Shown: positions 1-13,484 of the stretch, one piece after another | How the letters are laid out: every line of letters starts with the position of its first letter | Numbering within the stretch: the first letter of the stretch is position 1 | Source of the DNA: Dermanyssus gallinae | Taxonomy: Eukaryota; Arthropoda; Arachnida; Mesostigmata; Dermanyssidae | Length of the DNA stretch: 64,000 bases | Direction: 5' to 3' | Assembly: GCA_003439945.1 (NCBI GenBank) | Contig: QVRM01003901.1 | Location: forward strand, 1,410,501 to 1,474,500 | Program-made: the position numbers and the translations under genes | The notes under the pieces: model-generated | The model's database searches: none | What the model was told of the DNA's origin: nothing | What the model saw: the letters and a program-made list of their open reading frames with translations, nothing else

Positions 1-1000
1 GCAATTTCCTAATGTAAATCAGAGTTCTGTGGCGGCCGGTAGCCGGTAGGTGATTCGCGTTAAGATGAAACGAGCTTACTGCTTGCTGTTCAACATGACA
101 TTCAGCTAGCTTCTAGAAAGAAGAGAACAAATGTAACATACCACTCGACAGTAGCAGCAACAGCAGCAGCACCACCACAGGCAGAACTAACGACCGAGTC
201 AGCAACAGAGCGACCGACGTTCACCACAGTGTGATTGCGAGCTGCCGCTCTAAGTCACCTCACCTCAACTTCTCGATCAAACAAAGTGACTGGTTGAATT
301 TCAAACTGTCGCCTCGTGACGTCACACCACCGAGCGTCGTCTGCTTATGCAGCGGAACATTTGAAACCTTGCCGGGCGGCTTCGATGGCTTGTTTACCGT
401 TTAGGCTTTTCATTCTAGCCAGACACATGAGCACACAGAGCCAAAATATGCCAAAACAACTATTATGATGACCGGTAGTAGTAGTAGTAGAAAAAAAAAC
501 TATAGCGCATAACAACGAATAACGTTGATCGATTGTGAGCCGATGACATGAAATGGTGGCAAGACCCGGCATTGAGATAACATACCGACAGGTGGCGCTA
601 TGGTCGCATGCGGCACTACCAGCCAGCCATCCGCCTCCCCCATCAGCACTGCCAGTTCACTCCCACGACCTCCTCTGACACCATCTCGCTCTGGGGTAGC
701 GGTACCACTTCTATCACAAGACAACAACGACTACGCGGTGTCCAGAAATCTCAAATCGAGACAAGACAGAAGGGCGCCCGGAAAAGAACTTATTGTACGT
801 CTTCGTTTTGCTTACCTCCGACGGCGACGAGACGGCCCAGCCATGGCTGGGGCGCAGGCTGAATGATTTCCACAACCGCACAATAAAAAAAAAAGAGAAG
901 CAAAACAACTAATGACCATTTCAATCGTACTACGAGGATCAATAGGTCCAGTTCCGCCATAGCACTTGCTTAAAATAAAGTACCGAACAGCTAGCGGCAA
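1..1000. other. No gene recognised; leader/promoter-like DNA with CAG/CAA tracts
   Basis: Short CAG/CAC-rich tracts lie at about 145-180, and 600-870 is more GC-rich than its surroundings. Open frames of 60-90 codons occur on both strands at 345-908, but none resembles a known family and they overlap each other, so I do not call them. The composition matches the leader regions upstream of STT3B and ATG16L1 in this same window, so this could be promoter or 5' leader DNA of a gene to the left or of SNX14. That is inference. Confidence 0.3.
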
Positions 1001-1014
1001 AAGCATCGATAAAA

Positions 1015-1447
1015 GACTTGGGAGTTCTTACAAGTAATACGCTGAGCTACACACCACATGTTCTAGAGGTAGCTGTGTCAGCTAGTCGGAGAATTCACTG
1101 GATAATGCGATCCTTTGTCTTGAAAGACCCTAATTTGTATGTCAAACTTTATAAGCAATGTGTCCTACCTGTGATTGATTGTATATGCCTCTCCAGTAAG
1201 GAATCTAGGATTGAAACGTGATCGAAATTTGATAATGAAACTGCAGAAGAAGTTTTTAAAACGTGTTGCTTTTCGCTGTAATATGAGGACTTGTGACATA
1301 AAATGTGATGATATTGGTGTTGTTCTAGATGATATTGATAAGGCTACGTTTGTCTCTATTTGTAAATTCCCAGATCGAGCAAATAAATTCAACAAAATGT
1401 TTGCTTGGCGCAGTACCAGGAACGTAAATTACGCACAAGCAAATTGA
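1015..1447 (+). mobile_element. Decayed 3' end of a jockey/CR1-like LINE (reverse transcriptase C-terminus)
   Basis: Two overlapping frames, 1018-1221 and 1175-1447, together align with the C-terminal part of the large LINE ORF at 23779-26415. Shared blocks are LGV, IMRSF followed by LYVKLYKQCVLPV (LINE: YLKLYQTLVVPK), KFLKRVAFRC (LINE: KFVKRVARRC) and FAWRSTR (LINE: FAWRIAR). A frameshift near 1190 breaks the reading frame. The copy is followed by AAATAAATAAATATAAAG-type simple sequence, a plausible LINE tail. It is a dead 5'-truncated copy of a relative of the 23779 element, in the opposite orientation. Confidence 0.75.
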
Positions 1448-3623
1448 TCTATTCAAATAAAGCTCCCCTGCTAAAAGGTGTGTAAATAAATAAATATAAA
1501 GATAAAGTGTTCTTTGATTATTGCATAGACAGTGTAGTTAACAATCAAAAGAGTGTTGATATGTGTTCAGAAGTACATGGCGCGAGAGACGCGGCTATGA
1601 TGTATTTTCTAATTATCATCAACATTTTTTTTTGAACAAAGGTTTATTATTAGTAAGTACATGTATCGCAATTACTACCTATTATCAATGATAATACGCC
1701 TTTTAGTAACAAAAAAAATTTAATTTTTCATTTTAATGCACGTTTACATCGGTGACAGTAGAGGCGACAGGCCTCGAGACGACGTTATCCCGAGAACCTG
1801 TCGCCATCGCAGCGTTCCGTCGTTCTGTCAGGTGAGAGCTCTGCTGTAGAAATGTGTCGACCCGTTTGTCCCCGGTGATGACGATCAATCGTTTGATTAT
1901 CTATTTATCCTGCTATTACAGTTACCTTTACCCTTCAGGCGCTATAAGGCTCGGCTGCTATACCCAAACTTTTTGTTTCGGGCTGACCTTCAGCCAACAG
2001 TTAGCGTGTACGGGACTGCTATTGCATTGCTTCGTGAGACGGATCCCGTAAGTGCACATGTGCGACGGTGGGGTCGCGAGGCGCACGCGAATGCACTACG
2101 CCACCAGGCTCAACATAGCTCGGCGGCTATGCCGGAATGTCTTCTTCATGCCTTTACGTAGTATTTTAATTCGGCTAAAGTGCGCACGTAATTTTTACAC
2201 TTAAAACGTAAGGCTACCATTTTAGTCGTCTGTGAAATAGCTGTCGTTGTATTCAAATATGACGTGCGCCATTGCCCGTGCTAATTCGATACTATTTTCG
2301 ACTCAGATTGAAGCCTGCAGTTTATCAGAACTAAATCGGATCGATACAACTCGATAGAATTGAATTTACGAAAATGTACGAATTAAGATTAAGTATGTAC
2401 GTTGCGTCATAAGGATTTTTGCCGACGATGATGGTGTGAGAGAGGTAAGATGCAAAACGCACGGAACCTAATTTTCGTTAACACAGAAATGTATGGCAAG
2501 GAAGCGCCACACAAAGTATATTGTATTATTTTGCATTAATAGCTGGACGGGAGCTTTACTTCCCAGACCCTGGTTACTCCGATTTACAAGATACACCTAT
2601 ATCTTAAATTAAATTTCGTTATCATATTCTGAGGAAGCACACCACCTTCTATACATGTTTTCACATGCGGAAGCCAACACGATGGATTATACGTACGTGT
2701 ATAACCTTATGTATTCGTTAAGTTATAGCCGTTCGTTAGGATTTTCTAGTTTATCCAATATAAGAAACGGGTGTTAATGCCGCGCTGAGTGAAATATTTT
2801 TTTAACTCTGTAACGTGTTACAGACATTATGGACAGAAAATGACCGACAAGACAGAGTGTACCCTGTAAATCAGCACGGACAGAGACGGATAGACAAATA
2901 AGATTTTCTTAAGATGATTGTGTTAACGCAAAATACCTCGGCGAAGTACGCAACACAGCCGTGGTTAATACCTTACAAATAAAATTGAAAGCCGGAAAGG
3001 ACCAAGTCTCGTAGCATTCACTAATTAATTCACTCTGAAGTTTATTAAATAAATTGCAGTTTGCTCACTGGTTCACAGGGCATTCGAGTTACTTGGCCTT
3101 TAGCGGAACGAGACGGACAAAACTTAGCAGTATTTTAGGGCGCGTAGTCATATCGCAACAGACGGGTATACGACTTGGCGAATATAAAGCTCTTTAGAGG
3201 CGACTTGGAAGAGAAACTGTGTCAAAACTCCTGCGGAGGATTAATTTTCTAGGTAATAGGAAGACACAATGACTACCACGGTCAACTCTGATATCTTCAC
3301 GACTGGTACTAATATATACGATGCCTAATGTAATGCCGCGGAAACAGACAGATTACAGGTCGCTTTGCATCCTTGCATGAATAAGATGTATCTCATCACC
3401 CTGTGCGCTGTCAAACGAAGATGGCACGAGCATCAGTAAAATACTGTTTTTAACCTACCGCATTACGCCTGGTACACCATACCGCGCTCGGCTCGGCCAA
3501 AATTGCCTAGTCAAAGCGATTGTTGCTCGAGAATATATATATGATAAAAACGCTCTTTTATTTATCACAAAAGGGGGTATAATACCACTCACAGCATCTA
3601 TACAAAAGAGTTTGATTTCGCAT

Positions 3624-3647
3624 TATATATATATATATATATATATA
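3624..3647. repeat. (TA)n microsatellite
   Basis: Uninterrupted TA dinucleotide run of about 24 bp in intergenic DNA. Confidence 0.95.
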
Positions 3648-4199
3648 ACAAAAGAGAGTTCACCAAACAGCCGAGAAAAATGGAGAGCGGAGATGAAAAG
3701 AAAGACATCTTTGCAATTATACAGGCAAAGAATATATACGGCCGAAATAGTCGGAAATTGAAAGCGTTTTGTGTAGAACGTGTGATATAGAAGAGAAATC
3801 CATAAAACATATCATGCCGAGCGCGACGAGCTAGGAGGAGTGGGAACAGTGTCATTGATGTTAAAGTAATATAAATGCACTACAGACGAGGATGTTTGTG
3901 AAAATGCAAATAATGATATTATAGTAATAATGTGGAAGTATACGATCATTATTCTTATTCTAACCCAACTGTAGAGTGTTAACAATGGGAAAGGGCGCAA
4001 TTGATTGAATCGTAGTACTTTATTTTTTTAATTAAACATGCTAACACCAGACGCAATGTGTACAGCTAAGCGACCCAGCAGCTTAAAAACGATCTTTGCG
4101 TAAACGGCAAAAATGACAAACGGAAATCTAAGTGCTCTTAGAGCACTTTGCATAAGTACTGAAGCAGCCGCACTGAAGGAAGGATAGACCCTGACGCTC

Positions 4200-4292
4200 G
4201 TGCGAAATACTACGCGGCTCTGTTTAACGAATATATGAAGACGGGGCAATTTCCGAAAGTATATATAATTTTCGGGGATACTAGCAAAGAAA
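4200..4292 (+). mobile_element. Possible reverse-transcriptase scrap
   Basis: The frame reads AKYYAALFNEYMKTGQFPKV and then stops at a TGA. The FN-x2-MKTG-x-FPKV pattern resembles the segment of non-LTR reverse transcriptases just before the conserved IPIPK/YRPI blocks. Nothing on either side supports it in the same frame, so it is a weak call. Confidence 0.25.
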
Positions 4293-6053
4293 CCTGATGG
4301 CTTTGAAACGGAAAAGCAACACATGCAGTTGTTTTGAAGTTCTCACTGATAAACAAGATAATCGACAAGCTAGCCATCGGAGTAAAAAAGACACTACATT
4401 TACTTGTGAGCATTCTGAATAAAAACATCGCTATGTCCATGCGGTGGTGGTGCTATTTTAACAAATGTTTCTGCTCGTACCAACACGAGGAGAACAATTC
4501 TTGCAGAGTACCAACACGGTACTCTGCAACAACAAACGGCCACTTGTATATTCTGAAATAAATTAGACTTACACATTGTTACTATTGCTAATCGGATGCT
4601 ACTGTTCCATTGCTTATACTAATTCGCGTCTCTGTCGCGTGTCTCCCAATAGTTTCCTCGTCTTACCTGTACCTAAGACAACGGTTACTACTCACATGCC
4701 AACCGCATTTAGTGATAGCTGACTGAATTTCCCATGGGAGTTGTTGACCAAGACCAACAACTTCATACACCCATTTGTTCAACAGCTCTTAAGAATATAC
4801 TTGTTCAATTTATCAGCGGGCGCACCAACAATGAGCTTAGGAGATACAAGCATCCAACAACGGCAAAAATGCATCTGCCGTTTTGTCTTAAATTCCTCGC
4901 AAATCAAATTGGGTAGTCCAAGCTGACTGCGTAAACCTAGTACAGCGCTACACTCGTTGAACGCAAAAGAAATTCTAAACACAAAAGCAACATTGAGAGC
5001 AATCTCTCAGTACATTCTATATTTTTGTTTGCTGGACGAGGAGTGATGTGATTGGTTGTTCGGTACAGTACACTGTACTTCAACACCTAATTAAAAAATC
5101 GGTTTGGTGTTTGCATTCGAAGCCAATTTGCTAGACTTGCAGATGTTAAAATACTTTCTGGGCTGACTTTCAGCCAAGATTTAACGTCCATGGTTGCAAA
5201 TGTTGGGAAATGTATTATTAACTATCCGTGCAACAAAATGGCGGCGTTTGTTTACTTTTGCTTTCCATTCGAGGCAATTGCTTACGTATGTGTAGAAAAT
5301 AGATTCTGGATATAGCAGTTATTCTGCTAATAACTGTTAGGCGACTGATTATTGACTAAGGAAGCTAAGTTCTCGTATTAGCTAGAACGAAAGGAGTCGG
5401 AAAGCAGATATTCCCGCGTTCGCATTGAATCTAAGTGGCTCACTGTTTAGCGTATGAGGACGCTCAGATCTTAGTGGTATCAGCTGATTGTCTTTAGTAC
5501 AAGATTCTCTCCAGAATTGTCCAGCATGTAACAGGAACGTTAAGATCCGGGACAATGGCGGGACCTATTGCTCGGAGACATCGGCCGGGGTGAGTTTTGC
5601 ATGACGTTCACTTTATTACCAGAGACTGCACCGACGGATAATGGCTGATGTTATTTGGCCAATATCCACCATTCGAAGAGAGAGGCTTCACTCAATGCCG
5701 ATGGAAAAGAACGGACCTCACTACCACAGAGGTTCGATTTTATGTGTGTGTGTTTTAATGTCTTCACGATCTGCAAATGCGTTTAAAAATATTCAGGCAC
5801 TTCAGAAAAAAATTAACGTATGCTAAAAAGAACCAACACCGGCGCAGACTGGATGCATAGTTAAAACATTCGTGAGTTAGGAAATTCATATGTGTCGCAA
5901 CTTACCTACCGTATAGTATGGTCAACGTCCCATGAACGGTAGAACGCTTCAGACAGGGGCAGTTTGTTTTCAACATCGATTTCAACTTTCATATTGTTTA
6001 CAATATCCAGTTCGTTCAGATTTTTTTAGACGTCGCAGTAATTTGCGTAACGT

Positions 6054-6055
<2 letters not shown>

Positions 6056-6090
<35 letters not shown>
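6056..6090. repeat. (TA)n microsatellite
   Basis: TA run of about 35 bp, 240 bp before the SNX14 coding exon. Confidence 0.95.
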
Positions 6091-6093
<3 letters not shown>

Positions 6094-6144
6094 GATGATT
6101 TATTAATCATTTACAATACGTTTGCGCGCTCGGCAGTGCTCGCC

Positions 6145-6170
6145 TATATATATATATATATATATATATA
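6145..6170. repeat. (TA)n microsatellite
   Basis: TA run of about 26 bp, second of a pair upstream of SNX14. Confidence 0.95.
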
Positions 6171-6330
6171 CTTCTGTTCTGTGTTCCTATGACCCACACG
6201 ATGTATTATCAATTCCACTACTATTACAACCACTACTCCTGATAATCATCGTGCATTTTTACAAGTTAATCTATCTAACAAAACATGTGTTTAATAATTA
6301 AATTATCATCATCTGTTTGTATTTCATTAG

Positions 6331-9300
6331 GAGCGCTGCTACGGACGTCAACTACTTAATGCTGATCGCTGGGGACATGTTCCTCAGTGCCGTGCTTGCT
6401 TCGCTCATCGTGGTGATAGCAGTCATTTCATTGCTCTTCGGCAAGCTGACAGGATTGATTATTTTGGGCTCATTCATTGCCGGTGGGGTCTATATCGTCG
6501 ACGCACGAAGACGCGAGAAGGAGCTTCCGTCATTGTGGCCATGGGTTAATTCTAAGGCCGATATCTCTGGAAACGGTCGTTTCGAATGTAGGCGCTGCAA
6601 AATCTCGAACTGCGAAATACACACCAAGCTATACAGTTTATGTCCCTGGCGAGGTCTTCTGGTGTCCCAGGAGGTGGATTCTGCAATTGAAGATATTCTA
6701 AACAAGGTTTTGCAGGAGTATGTCTACCCATGGTACTCTATGCTAAGTAGCGATGAAATTTTTATACAGGAGTTGCGTATTATTCTTCGGCATGTAATTG
6801 CTGCGCTAATAAAACGCATTGAAAGGGTAAACCTGGCGCAGCTAATTACTGGCAAGGTGATTCATATCATTGCCCAACACCTTGACGTGTACGTGCGTGC
6901 CCGACGGCTTTACCCTGATGACAAGGACATCGAAAAGCTTGTTCTCAGCTGTTTTGGCCCAAACATGCATGTCGTGCTAAAAAATCGAGCTACGGAACAC
7001 CAATATCTAAGGAAAGTAACGGAAAAAATGCTCGTTCAATTAATTCCCGGAAAATATTATCACTCTCAGTGCGCTTTTGCGCTGATTCGAGAGATACTAT
7101 GTGGTCCGGTCTTCTTAAATGGTATGGACGTAATTGCAGACCCGGATATTATCAATTTGCTTCTACTCATCTTCTTCGATAAGACACCCATGCAGGTGTT
7201 TCCCAAATCAAAGAAGTCAGTGGAGTTGCTGAGTCATTTTGTTAACCAGAACGCGCCTACAGTACGATACTCGAATCGGGATGATTTGGATCTGCAGACG
7301 TTGATCAAGAACAGGGAGATGTACTCGGGATTTGCACATCATCTTAAGGACGAAGGTTGTCAGCACCTGTTGTGGTTTTATGAAGCTTTGGAGAGCTTTA
7401 ATTCGAAACTATTGCCACCTGACATAAACGCGGCTCAAATCGAACACTTGCACCAGTTGGCAGCTGGTATCTACCACCGATTTATCTCTGAAGAAGCAAT
7501 GGATCGCGTGCCAATGGACCCCATGAGAGCAGCGGAGTTCCAGTCTATTATTCAGCAGCCGAAAGAAAATATCCTAAAGTTACGCACCTCTACCGTTCTG
7601 TATGAGGCGTATGAAGATGTGTACCACCTACTTGACAAGGTTCTTTTACCACAGTTTAAACAGAGTGAACGGTACTTTGCTGTGACGTGCAAGGAGCGTG
7701 AGTCGAACGTCAGCAATCACTACACTGTCGAGGGCCCAAAAAGTATTCCTCCTGCGGTGAAACCCAATGCCAACGCAACAAAGGTGGGCAACGCAACGTT
7801 CTGGGCTACCGTGGAAGGCGTTGACAACCCTGATCCAGAAGAGGAGCCAACCCAATTTGAACGAGCAGCATTCAGCATGCACGACGACCCACGACTCAAG
7901 GATCTTAGCGCTTGGAGAGTGTCTATTCCCCGTGTCGCTGGCAGCGAAGACCGCGAGGGTTGTTATTTTTTAATAGACGTCCAGAGAATTGACGTCAAGG
8001 AGCACCAAAAGCCCGAGGATCTTCACTGGATTGTAGATCGGAAGTATAACGAATTCTATGTGCTTGAAGCTAAGCTCCAAGAATTTCACGGAGAATTGCC
8101 TATACAACCTTTGCCAACAAAGCGCTCGTTTGGAACAAGGAAGCGAAAAGTTTTAGAAGAGTACTTAAGTACGTTCGAGCGATATGTTCAAGAACTGCTT
8201 ACGCTGCCGGCACTTAGGGGCAGTCAGCTTGTATATAGCTTTCTTAAGCTTAACGACGAATTCACCGGTAGCTTTTTGCCGGATGTCAAGCTAGGAAAGA
8301 TTATTCGAAACGTTCCCCGTAAGCTAGTCCGTGAGAAGGGTCAACATCTTGAAGAGTTTCTACAGACCTTTCTTGTGTCTACGGAACCTTGTAAGCCGAA
8401 ACCGGCAAACACAGCGTCGAAAGAGGGTACTCCTACGAAACAGCAAGACCTACTTAAGAGCAACCCCTTGTTTAGAGACAATGCCAATAGTTACTCATTC
8501 TGCCGACGTATGATTGGAGCGCCTGAAATACCGACTACTCCATGGCCCATCTTCGACTATCTGATATACTTGACCAAGAGCGTTTTCAACACAGAAATCT
8601 GGGTGACTACCCTCCTCAAAGCACTAGCGCCACTACTGAGAAATACGACACAGGATGCTGTCGAGGGCCTGCTTGATGATGTGCTTATGAACAAAGCATT
8701 GGTACCTAAAAGGATGGCATTATTGGTTAGGCTTCTTCGAGAAGCTGTCTTCGATGATGAGCCACGCAACGCCACGCCCGAGGAAAGAAGACAGCGCTCC
8801 GATGAGGTACGTGCCCGTTTTTACAGCGCAACAATTCTTATATATATATATATACGATTTCCTAAACTTGCGTGGCTATAACGGAACATGAGATTTACTA
8901 TGGTTTGAAGAATAGTCTAAAGATTACTGTGTAATTAATTAGTTTAGTAGTGTCGATGAAATCCTCTTGCAAATCGAATATAGGATACTTTTGAATAACG
9001 GGCGAAATGTGTAAGTTTGTTCATTTATAAAGTGTAAGTGTTGTGGTTATGATATACGGTAATACCATACAATAACCAAATATATATTATATGGGCGCAT
9101 TGCCTTGTCCAATAGTTATATGCAGATCCATGTATGGCTGTATTACTACCATATTGTCAGATATAAAATTAGATTACTTCTGTGTTTGTTTAGCTAATGA
9201 AGTTGCCGAATCTCTTGCTTTTGTTGTCGGATATCGTACTGCCACTACATTTTCAGGTCTTGAAGCAGATGAAAGAGTTTCTTCCGTCGCCACTGGTCTC

Positions 9301-9433
9301 GCTATTAAGCAGAAAATGCCATGATCAGGGAGCTGAACTGATCCACGACGTGATACAACACCCTCTGCTTAATAAGCAGCTTTCCTATATACTTCTCGAT
9401 GCCCTCCTGTTAGAACTATTTCCTGAGTTCTGA
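6331..9433 (+). CDS. SNX14: Sorting nexin-14 homologue (PXA-RGS-PX-nexin C), two coding exons
   Basis: Coding exons are 6331-8806 and 9257-9433, joined in phase 0; the donor is GATGAG/GTACGT and the acceptor TTTTCAG. The first in-frame ATG is at 6359; an acceptor-like TTTCATTAG ends at 6330, so an upstream first exon is possible. In order the protein shows two N-terminal membrane segments (first 50 residues), a Cys-x2-Cys-x4-Cys-x-H stretch as in vertebrate SNX14, a PXA domain (conserved EYVYPWY, ADPDIINLLL), an RGS-like domain from about 7300, a PX domain (7890-8255, with KYNEFYVLE and PLPTKR) and a nexin-C domain finishing in LLNKQLSYILLD and ELFPEF, which matches the family C-terminus closely. 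Length from the ATG is about 874 residues against roughly 946 in human. Family members sit in the ER membrane and tether endosomes or lipid droplets. Having 2.5 kb of coding sequence in one exon suggests extensive intron loss. Confidence 0.93.
8807..9256 (+). other. SNX14: SNX14 intron
   Basis: A GT...AG intron of 450 bp. A short TA run (8839-8854) lies 30 bp after the donor. Removing it restores the family-conserved junction between the RRQRSDE end and the VLKQMKEFLP start. Confidence 0.9.
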
Positions 9434-9442
9434 AATCCTTTT

Positions 9443-9445
<3 letters not shown>

Positions 9446-9496
<51 letters not shown>
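9446..9496. repeat. (TA)n array in the SNX14 3' UTR
   Basis: About 50 bp of pure TA begins only 13 bp after the SNX14 stop codon, so it should be in the 3' UTR unless the transcript ends almost at once. Confidence 0.95.
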
Positions 9497-9499
<3 letters not shown>

Positions 9500-9749
9500 T
9501 CTGCGGATAGTATTCAAATATGCGAGTCTGACTAAGATATACAGGTGCTATGAAGGCGAATGTAGCGTATTCTCAGCGGTTTAAGTCACATAACTGTTGT
9601 ACAGATAATTACCTCCTGTGGAATGATTGTTGTATGTGCACTTCATTATTTCATTTGATATTCTTAAAAATAACTATTGTCTCCTACCGCTACCGTAAAC
9701 AGCATGTATATCTGAAAAACAATTATCACTGAATCCTTCTACTTTGGTG

Positions 9750-9818
<69 letters not shown>

Positions 9819-12800
9819 GTTAAAATTTAGAACATTCACGGTGGTAGGTATGGTCTAACAGAGGTAACCATAATCATGATAAGATCTAGAATTTCGTAAA
9901 TAGAACAAGTTGCTCTCGTTGTCCAAGTTTGCATGGCAACGCGAATAGTGCAAGCAAAATGTCAAAAGGAACCGCACATCATAAACCATGGTAATTGTAA
10001 TTTGGCTTAATCTGGCTATTGCTATATTTTTTTAAGCTTACCAATAAGTTGATTCACTTACAAAGGGACCTTTTGTAGCGCTAAATCTCTAAAAGTATCA
10101 CACATCATGTGTCGAGTGTGATGTAGTAATAATTGTATATTATAGCCATATCAATGGGTTTTCCCTCCCTGATCTTTGACGTTACGTGCATTATTGCGAC
10201 AAAATATTCGTGTGCCTTATAGCGTTCGGACCACACTTGCTCTGGTTTAAATAATTTTGTCTATTATTTTGCCCTCCTTTTTATCGGTAGGCCGAAGGCA
10301 CATGTTTGGCAATAATTGCATTGTTGGTTTCATGGTGATTTGATCAATAGAAAATATAATTAGCGGAAGGTAAATATACATTTTTCCACCATAGACCTGA
10401 CTGGCGCAAGGACGTCACAGCATCTGTATAAAACCAAAAACGTGCTTTGGGATCATTGGACATGATGTATCTTTGTATAGACACGTTTTATCTAGTAAAA
10501 TAATGCTCATCTTAGGCTATTACTTATTGTAACATAGAGTTGACCGCGCACACAATCCTAGAGCAGCCTTCTTACACGGAACTTATTCTAACACCAATAC
10601 ATATGTTAGTTATTTTTAATTTACATACGTTTGACCGTGCAACAACAACAACTGGTATTAAGTACATCTCAAGAATACATTTGTGACACTCTGTATTTAT
10701 ATACTTTACATTTATGTGGCTAGCGTTAGCTGGCAACGCAGTGACTATCTGCTGGCGTAACCTGACGGCCTTACGGGATGTGACGGATCACATTGAGACT
10801 CAGTTACGCTAGTCACTCGCAACGTGTATATAATCATCTGCTGTTGGGATACTTGTAAGCGATGAGATTGATCATAGATGACAATGCATATAACAAATGG
10901 TCGTTGCGTTTTCGGTTATACGAGCAATCTGGCGAATATGATCCTAGGCTCGTCCCTGGTGTTGACCTGATAAGCGCGTAGCAAATGTGATCTACACATG
11001 GCCATAAGTCGGAAAACCGAAGAGTTGATAACGTTGAGGGTAATACCGGCGAAAATAATAGCAACCGTGTGAATAATAAAGGATACAATGCATTGAGTGA
11101 TAATTTAATTCCGCGAATTAATTTTATAATTGCATATGTTTCGTATCACAACACCACGCTATCTACTACGTAAAGGTTTCCTTTTCATTTTAGTATATAT
11201 ATTAGCGTCGACATCTGCCTATAATGCATTTAGTTGGGATCGATGCATAAGCTAGAACGTTGTAAAAGCAAAGCAGTAAGTTGTTAAGTACAAAATAAGG
11301 GCAACGGATTTTTCTGAATACAATATATAAATAGGAAAAAAAACGACAAATGATAGTTTATTTAACATTGGGCTTTACGGCCAGAAGATTTTAATTTTAC
11401 CCAACCTGGGTGTTAATGAACCATAATATAAATATTTACGGCCAGAAGAAGAAATCGGCTAGAAGAGCACAATGTTGGTGTGAATATTAGGTATCTACTG
11501 GGTATCCTCACAAGAAAGCAATATTCAAAATGTTGAAGTTTTATGTTTCCCGACAGCTTTGCCGCCGACGACTGTACATGTAGAGGAGACTTTGGTAATT
11601 TTTAGGGAACGAATATATACTAGTAGTGGATTAACCAGTTAGAGTGAATGTACACTGAATCTTGGACCATGCTCAACAATAGTTAGCATAACTCAGCCTA
11701 GATAAAGACCAATGAAACTTGGTCCAATCATATTTGTGTCTAAATGAACGACCTGCAGCCAGTACTTCTATCGAGATGATGGAGTTGGTTTTAGGGCTTA
11801 ATTTCCATAAAAGGTTTGAGGCCGGGAGAGTGCTTTCGCACATTCTGTTCTGCAAGGCAATGGTGGCATTATGCTGCTAGCACGAAATTATTTAACTATG
11901 TGGAAATTCCAAGAGTAGTTTCATTTAACTCGAAAAATCAATTGATTTAACTCACGTCTAACCCAGGATTTTTTTTTGTTTCAGTGTGTGGTTCCAAATA
12001 CAAAGTACGCAAAGAAGCGCAGGGCTTTGTAATATAAAGCACGCAATCAAAAAATTACAAATGGTTATGCTTTATCATGCGCTCAATAAATTTAGAAGGA
12101 ATATCTAAAAAGTCCTGAACTCGTTGCGTACGCTGTTTTTTTAGAATTTTAATAATACTAGCTAACGATTAATTAATTCCTAGATTCGTGTTTAAGAAAT
12201 ATAGAACGATATCTGGCGCCCAAACAGAAAATTCCAGCTCTCCACCCAGTGTCGGCACATCTAGGTGTAGGGGAATAACGTACTACACGAGATGATTGGT
12301 GCGCTATACGTGAAACGTCTGTTGGTAAAACGTTTCCAAACCTACTCTTAAATATCTACACACATTACATAACATTATTTGGTGTAAGACACGAAATGGT
12401 AATTATGAAGGCATCTGTGCGGCACGCAAATGAAGGTGCGCAAAGCAGAGGCTTTATGCAATAATGCGCTGCCCAGTACTTCTATAAGAATGCTTGTAGT
12501 CCGTGAAATATTGACTTGTTAAGGCGCTGTGCTTGCGACAGAGCGATAGCCGAGGTTTTTTCGGCGCTTGGTTGTGGGTGTGATCCCTCGAACTCCCAGA
12601 TATTTTTAGTCTTGCAAGCGTCACTACTGAATCGAGATAAGTGCATTCAATAGGGTTCACATTTTCCCTAAAAACTTATTTTGAGTTTAGTTCTGAGTTA
12701 GCTCTATAGAGAGCTTTGCCATCATGAGTTTCGCAAAGCAACAAATGATGTAATCGCATCGTAAAATTAAAAAAGCTTACGCATGGTTAATTACGGGCGA

Positions 12801-13480
12801 CTAAACCGCCCAGACAAGCAAAAGGGCTGCACTACACTAACTGGCTTTAATAAGACCTCCGGCTCCTTGGACTTCTAACTGTTAGCTAAGTGAGCATAAA
12901 ATGCTCCATATAGCTAAAAGTGACAGTTCACCGGTTCTATGTCGCGGGTAGATTAGTGAAAAGACAGTGGATACTAAATTATCTACATCTGTAAAACTTA
13001 GCTCTTTAGTATTTGTGGTTATTGCATATTATCAACATTACTTTCAATGTTTCGCTCTTTCTAGCATTGCACAAAAGTGCGCCGGTGGTTGGTTTAGTCG
13101 CATTGACCCCACCTGAATACCAATATTTTATTTCTCGCTTGAAGTTCTAAGCAGCTTGACTACCGCTACGTGTAGCGTGAATAGGCAGGTCACGAAAGCG
13201 AGACTAAAGTGGCTCTGTGTCTGTTCGGGCCGCCTCGTTAGCTCTCACGTAAAAAGAGAATGCTGGATGCTCTAACGAAGTTGTTTGGATATAGGCAAAT
13301 CTTAAAAGCAGCATATCAACCTGCCAACTTGGACTACCTAATATACAAGTATCTCCATTCGAGTTGGCAACGGCATACCGCTTCTGTCCGGGCTTGGAAC
13401 CAATGATAGACGCATTGTTTCCGGTTTGAATTTTAATATATATCATCTATAGCAAAACTGAAAATTTGCTCCAATTCGCA
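9500..13480. other. Intergenic, nothing recognised apart from (TA)n
   Basis: The stretch between SNX14 and the unidentified frame at 13485 is AT-rich, with only short, scattered open frames and no codon pattern resembling a protein family. A (TA)n array occupies 9754-9813. A small motif near 11398-11415 (CCCAACCTGGGTGTTAATG) resembles the sequence just after the Cys-rich repeat copy at 27470-27487. Confidence 0.5.
9754..9813. repeat. (TA)n microsatellite
   Basis: About 60 bp of TA repeats. Confidence 0.95.
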
Positions 13481-13484
13481 ATAT

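Larger units (their letters stand above)
1500..6300. other. Gene-poor region upstream of SNX14
   Basis: No frame longer than about 100 codons resembles a known protein. A GC-richer patch at about 1740-1831 ends in CTGTCAG followed by GTGAGAG, a good splice-donor match, and could be a non-coding first exon of SNX14. This is only a suggestion. Short repeated hairpins at 1978-2001 and 5159-5184 and (TA)n arrays at 3624, 6056 and 6145 are listed separately. Confidence 0.3.

Noticed and set aside
4028..4440. 98- and 76-codon minus-strand frames
   Set aside because: No family features; the plus strand there has a more plausible, though weak, LINE match.
10834..11088. 84-codon minus frame and a plus frame with DDNAYNKWSLRFRLYEQSGE
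   Set aside because: The plus peptide faintly recalls Copia gag but is short and isolated; not enough to call.
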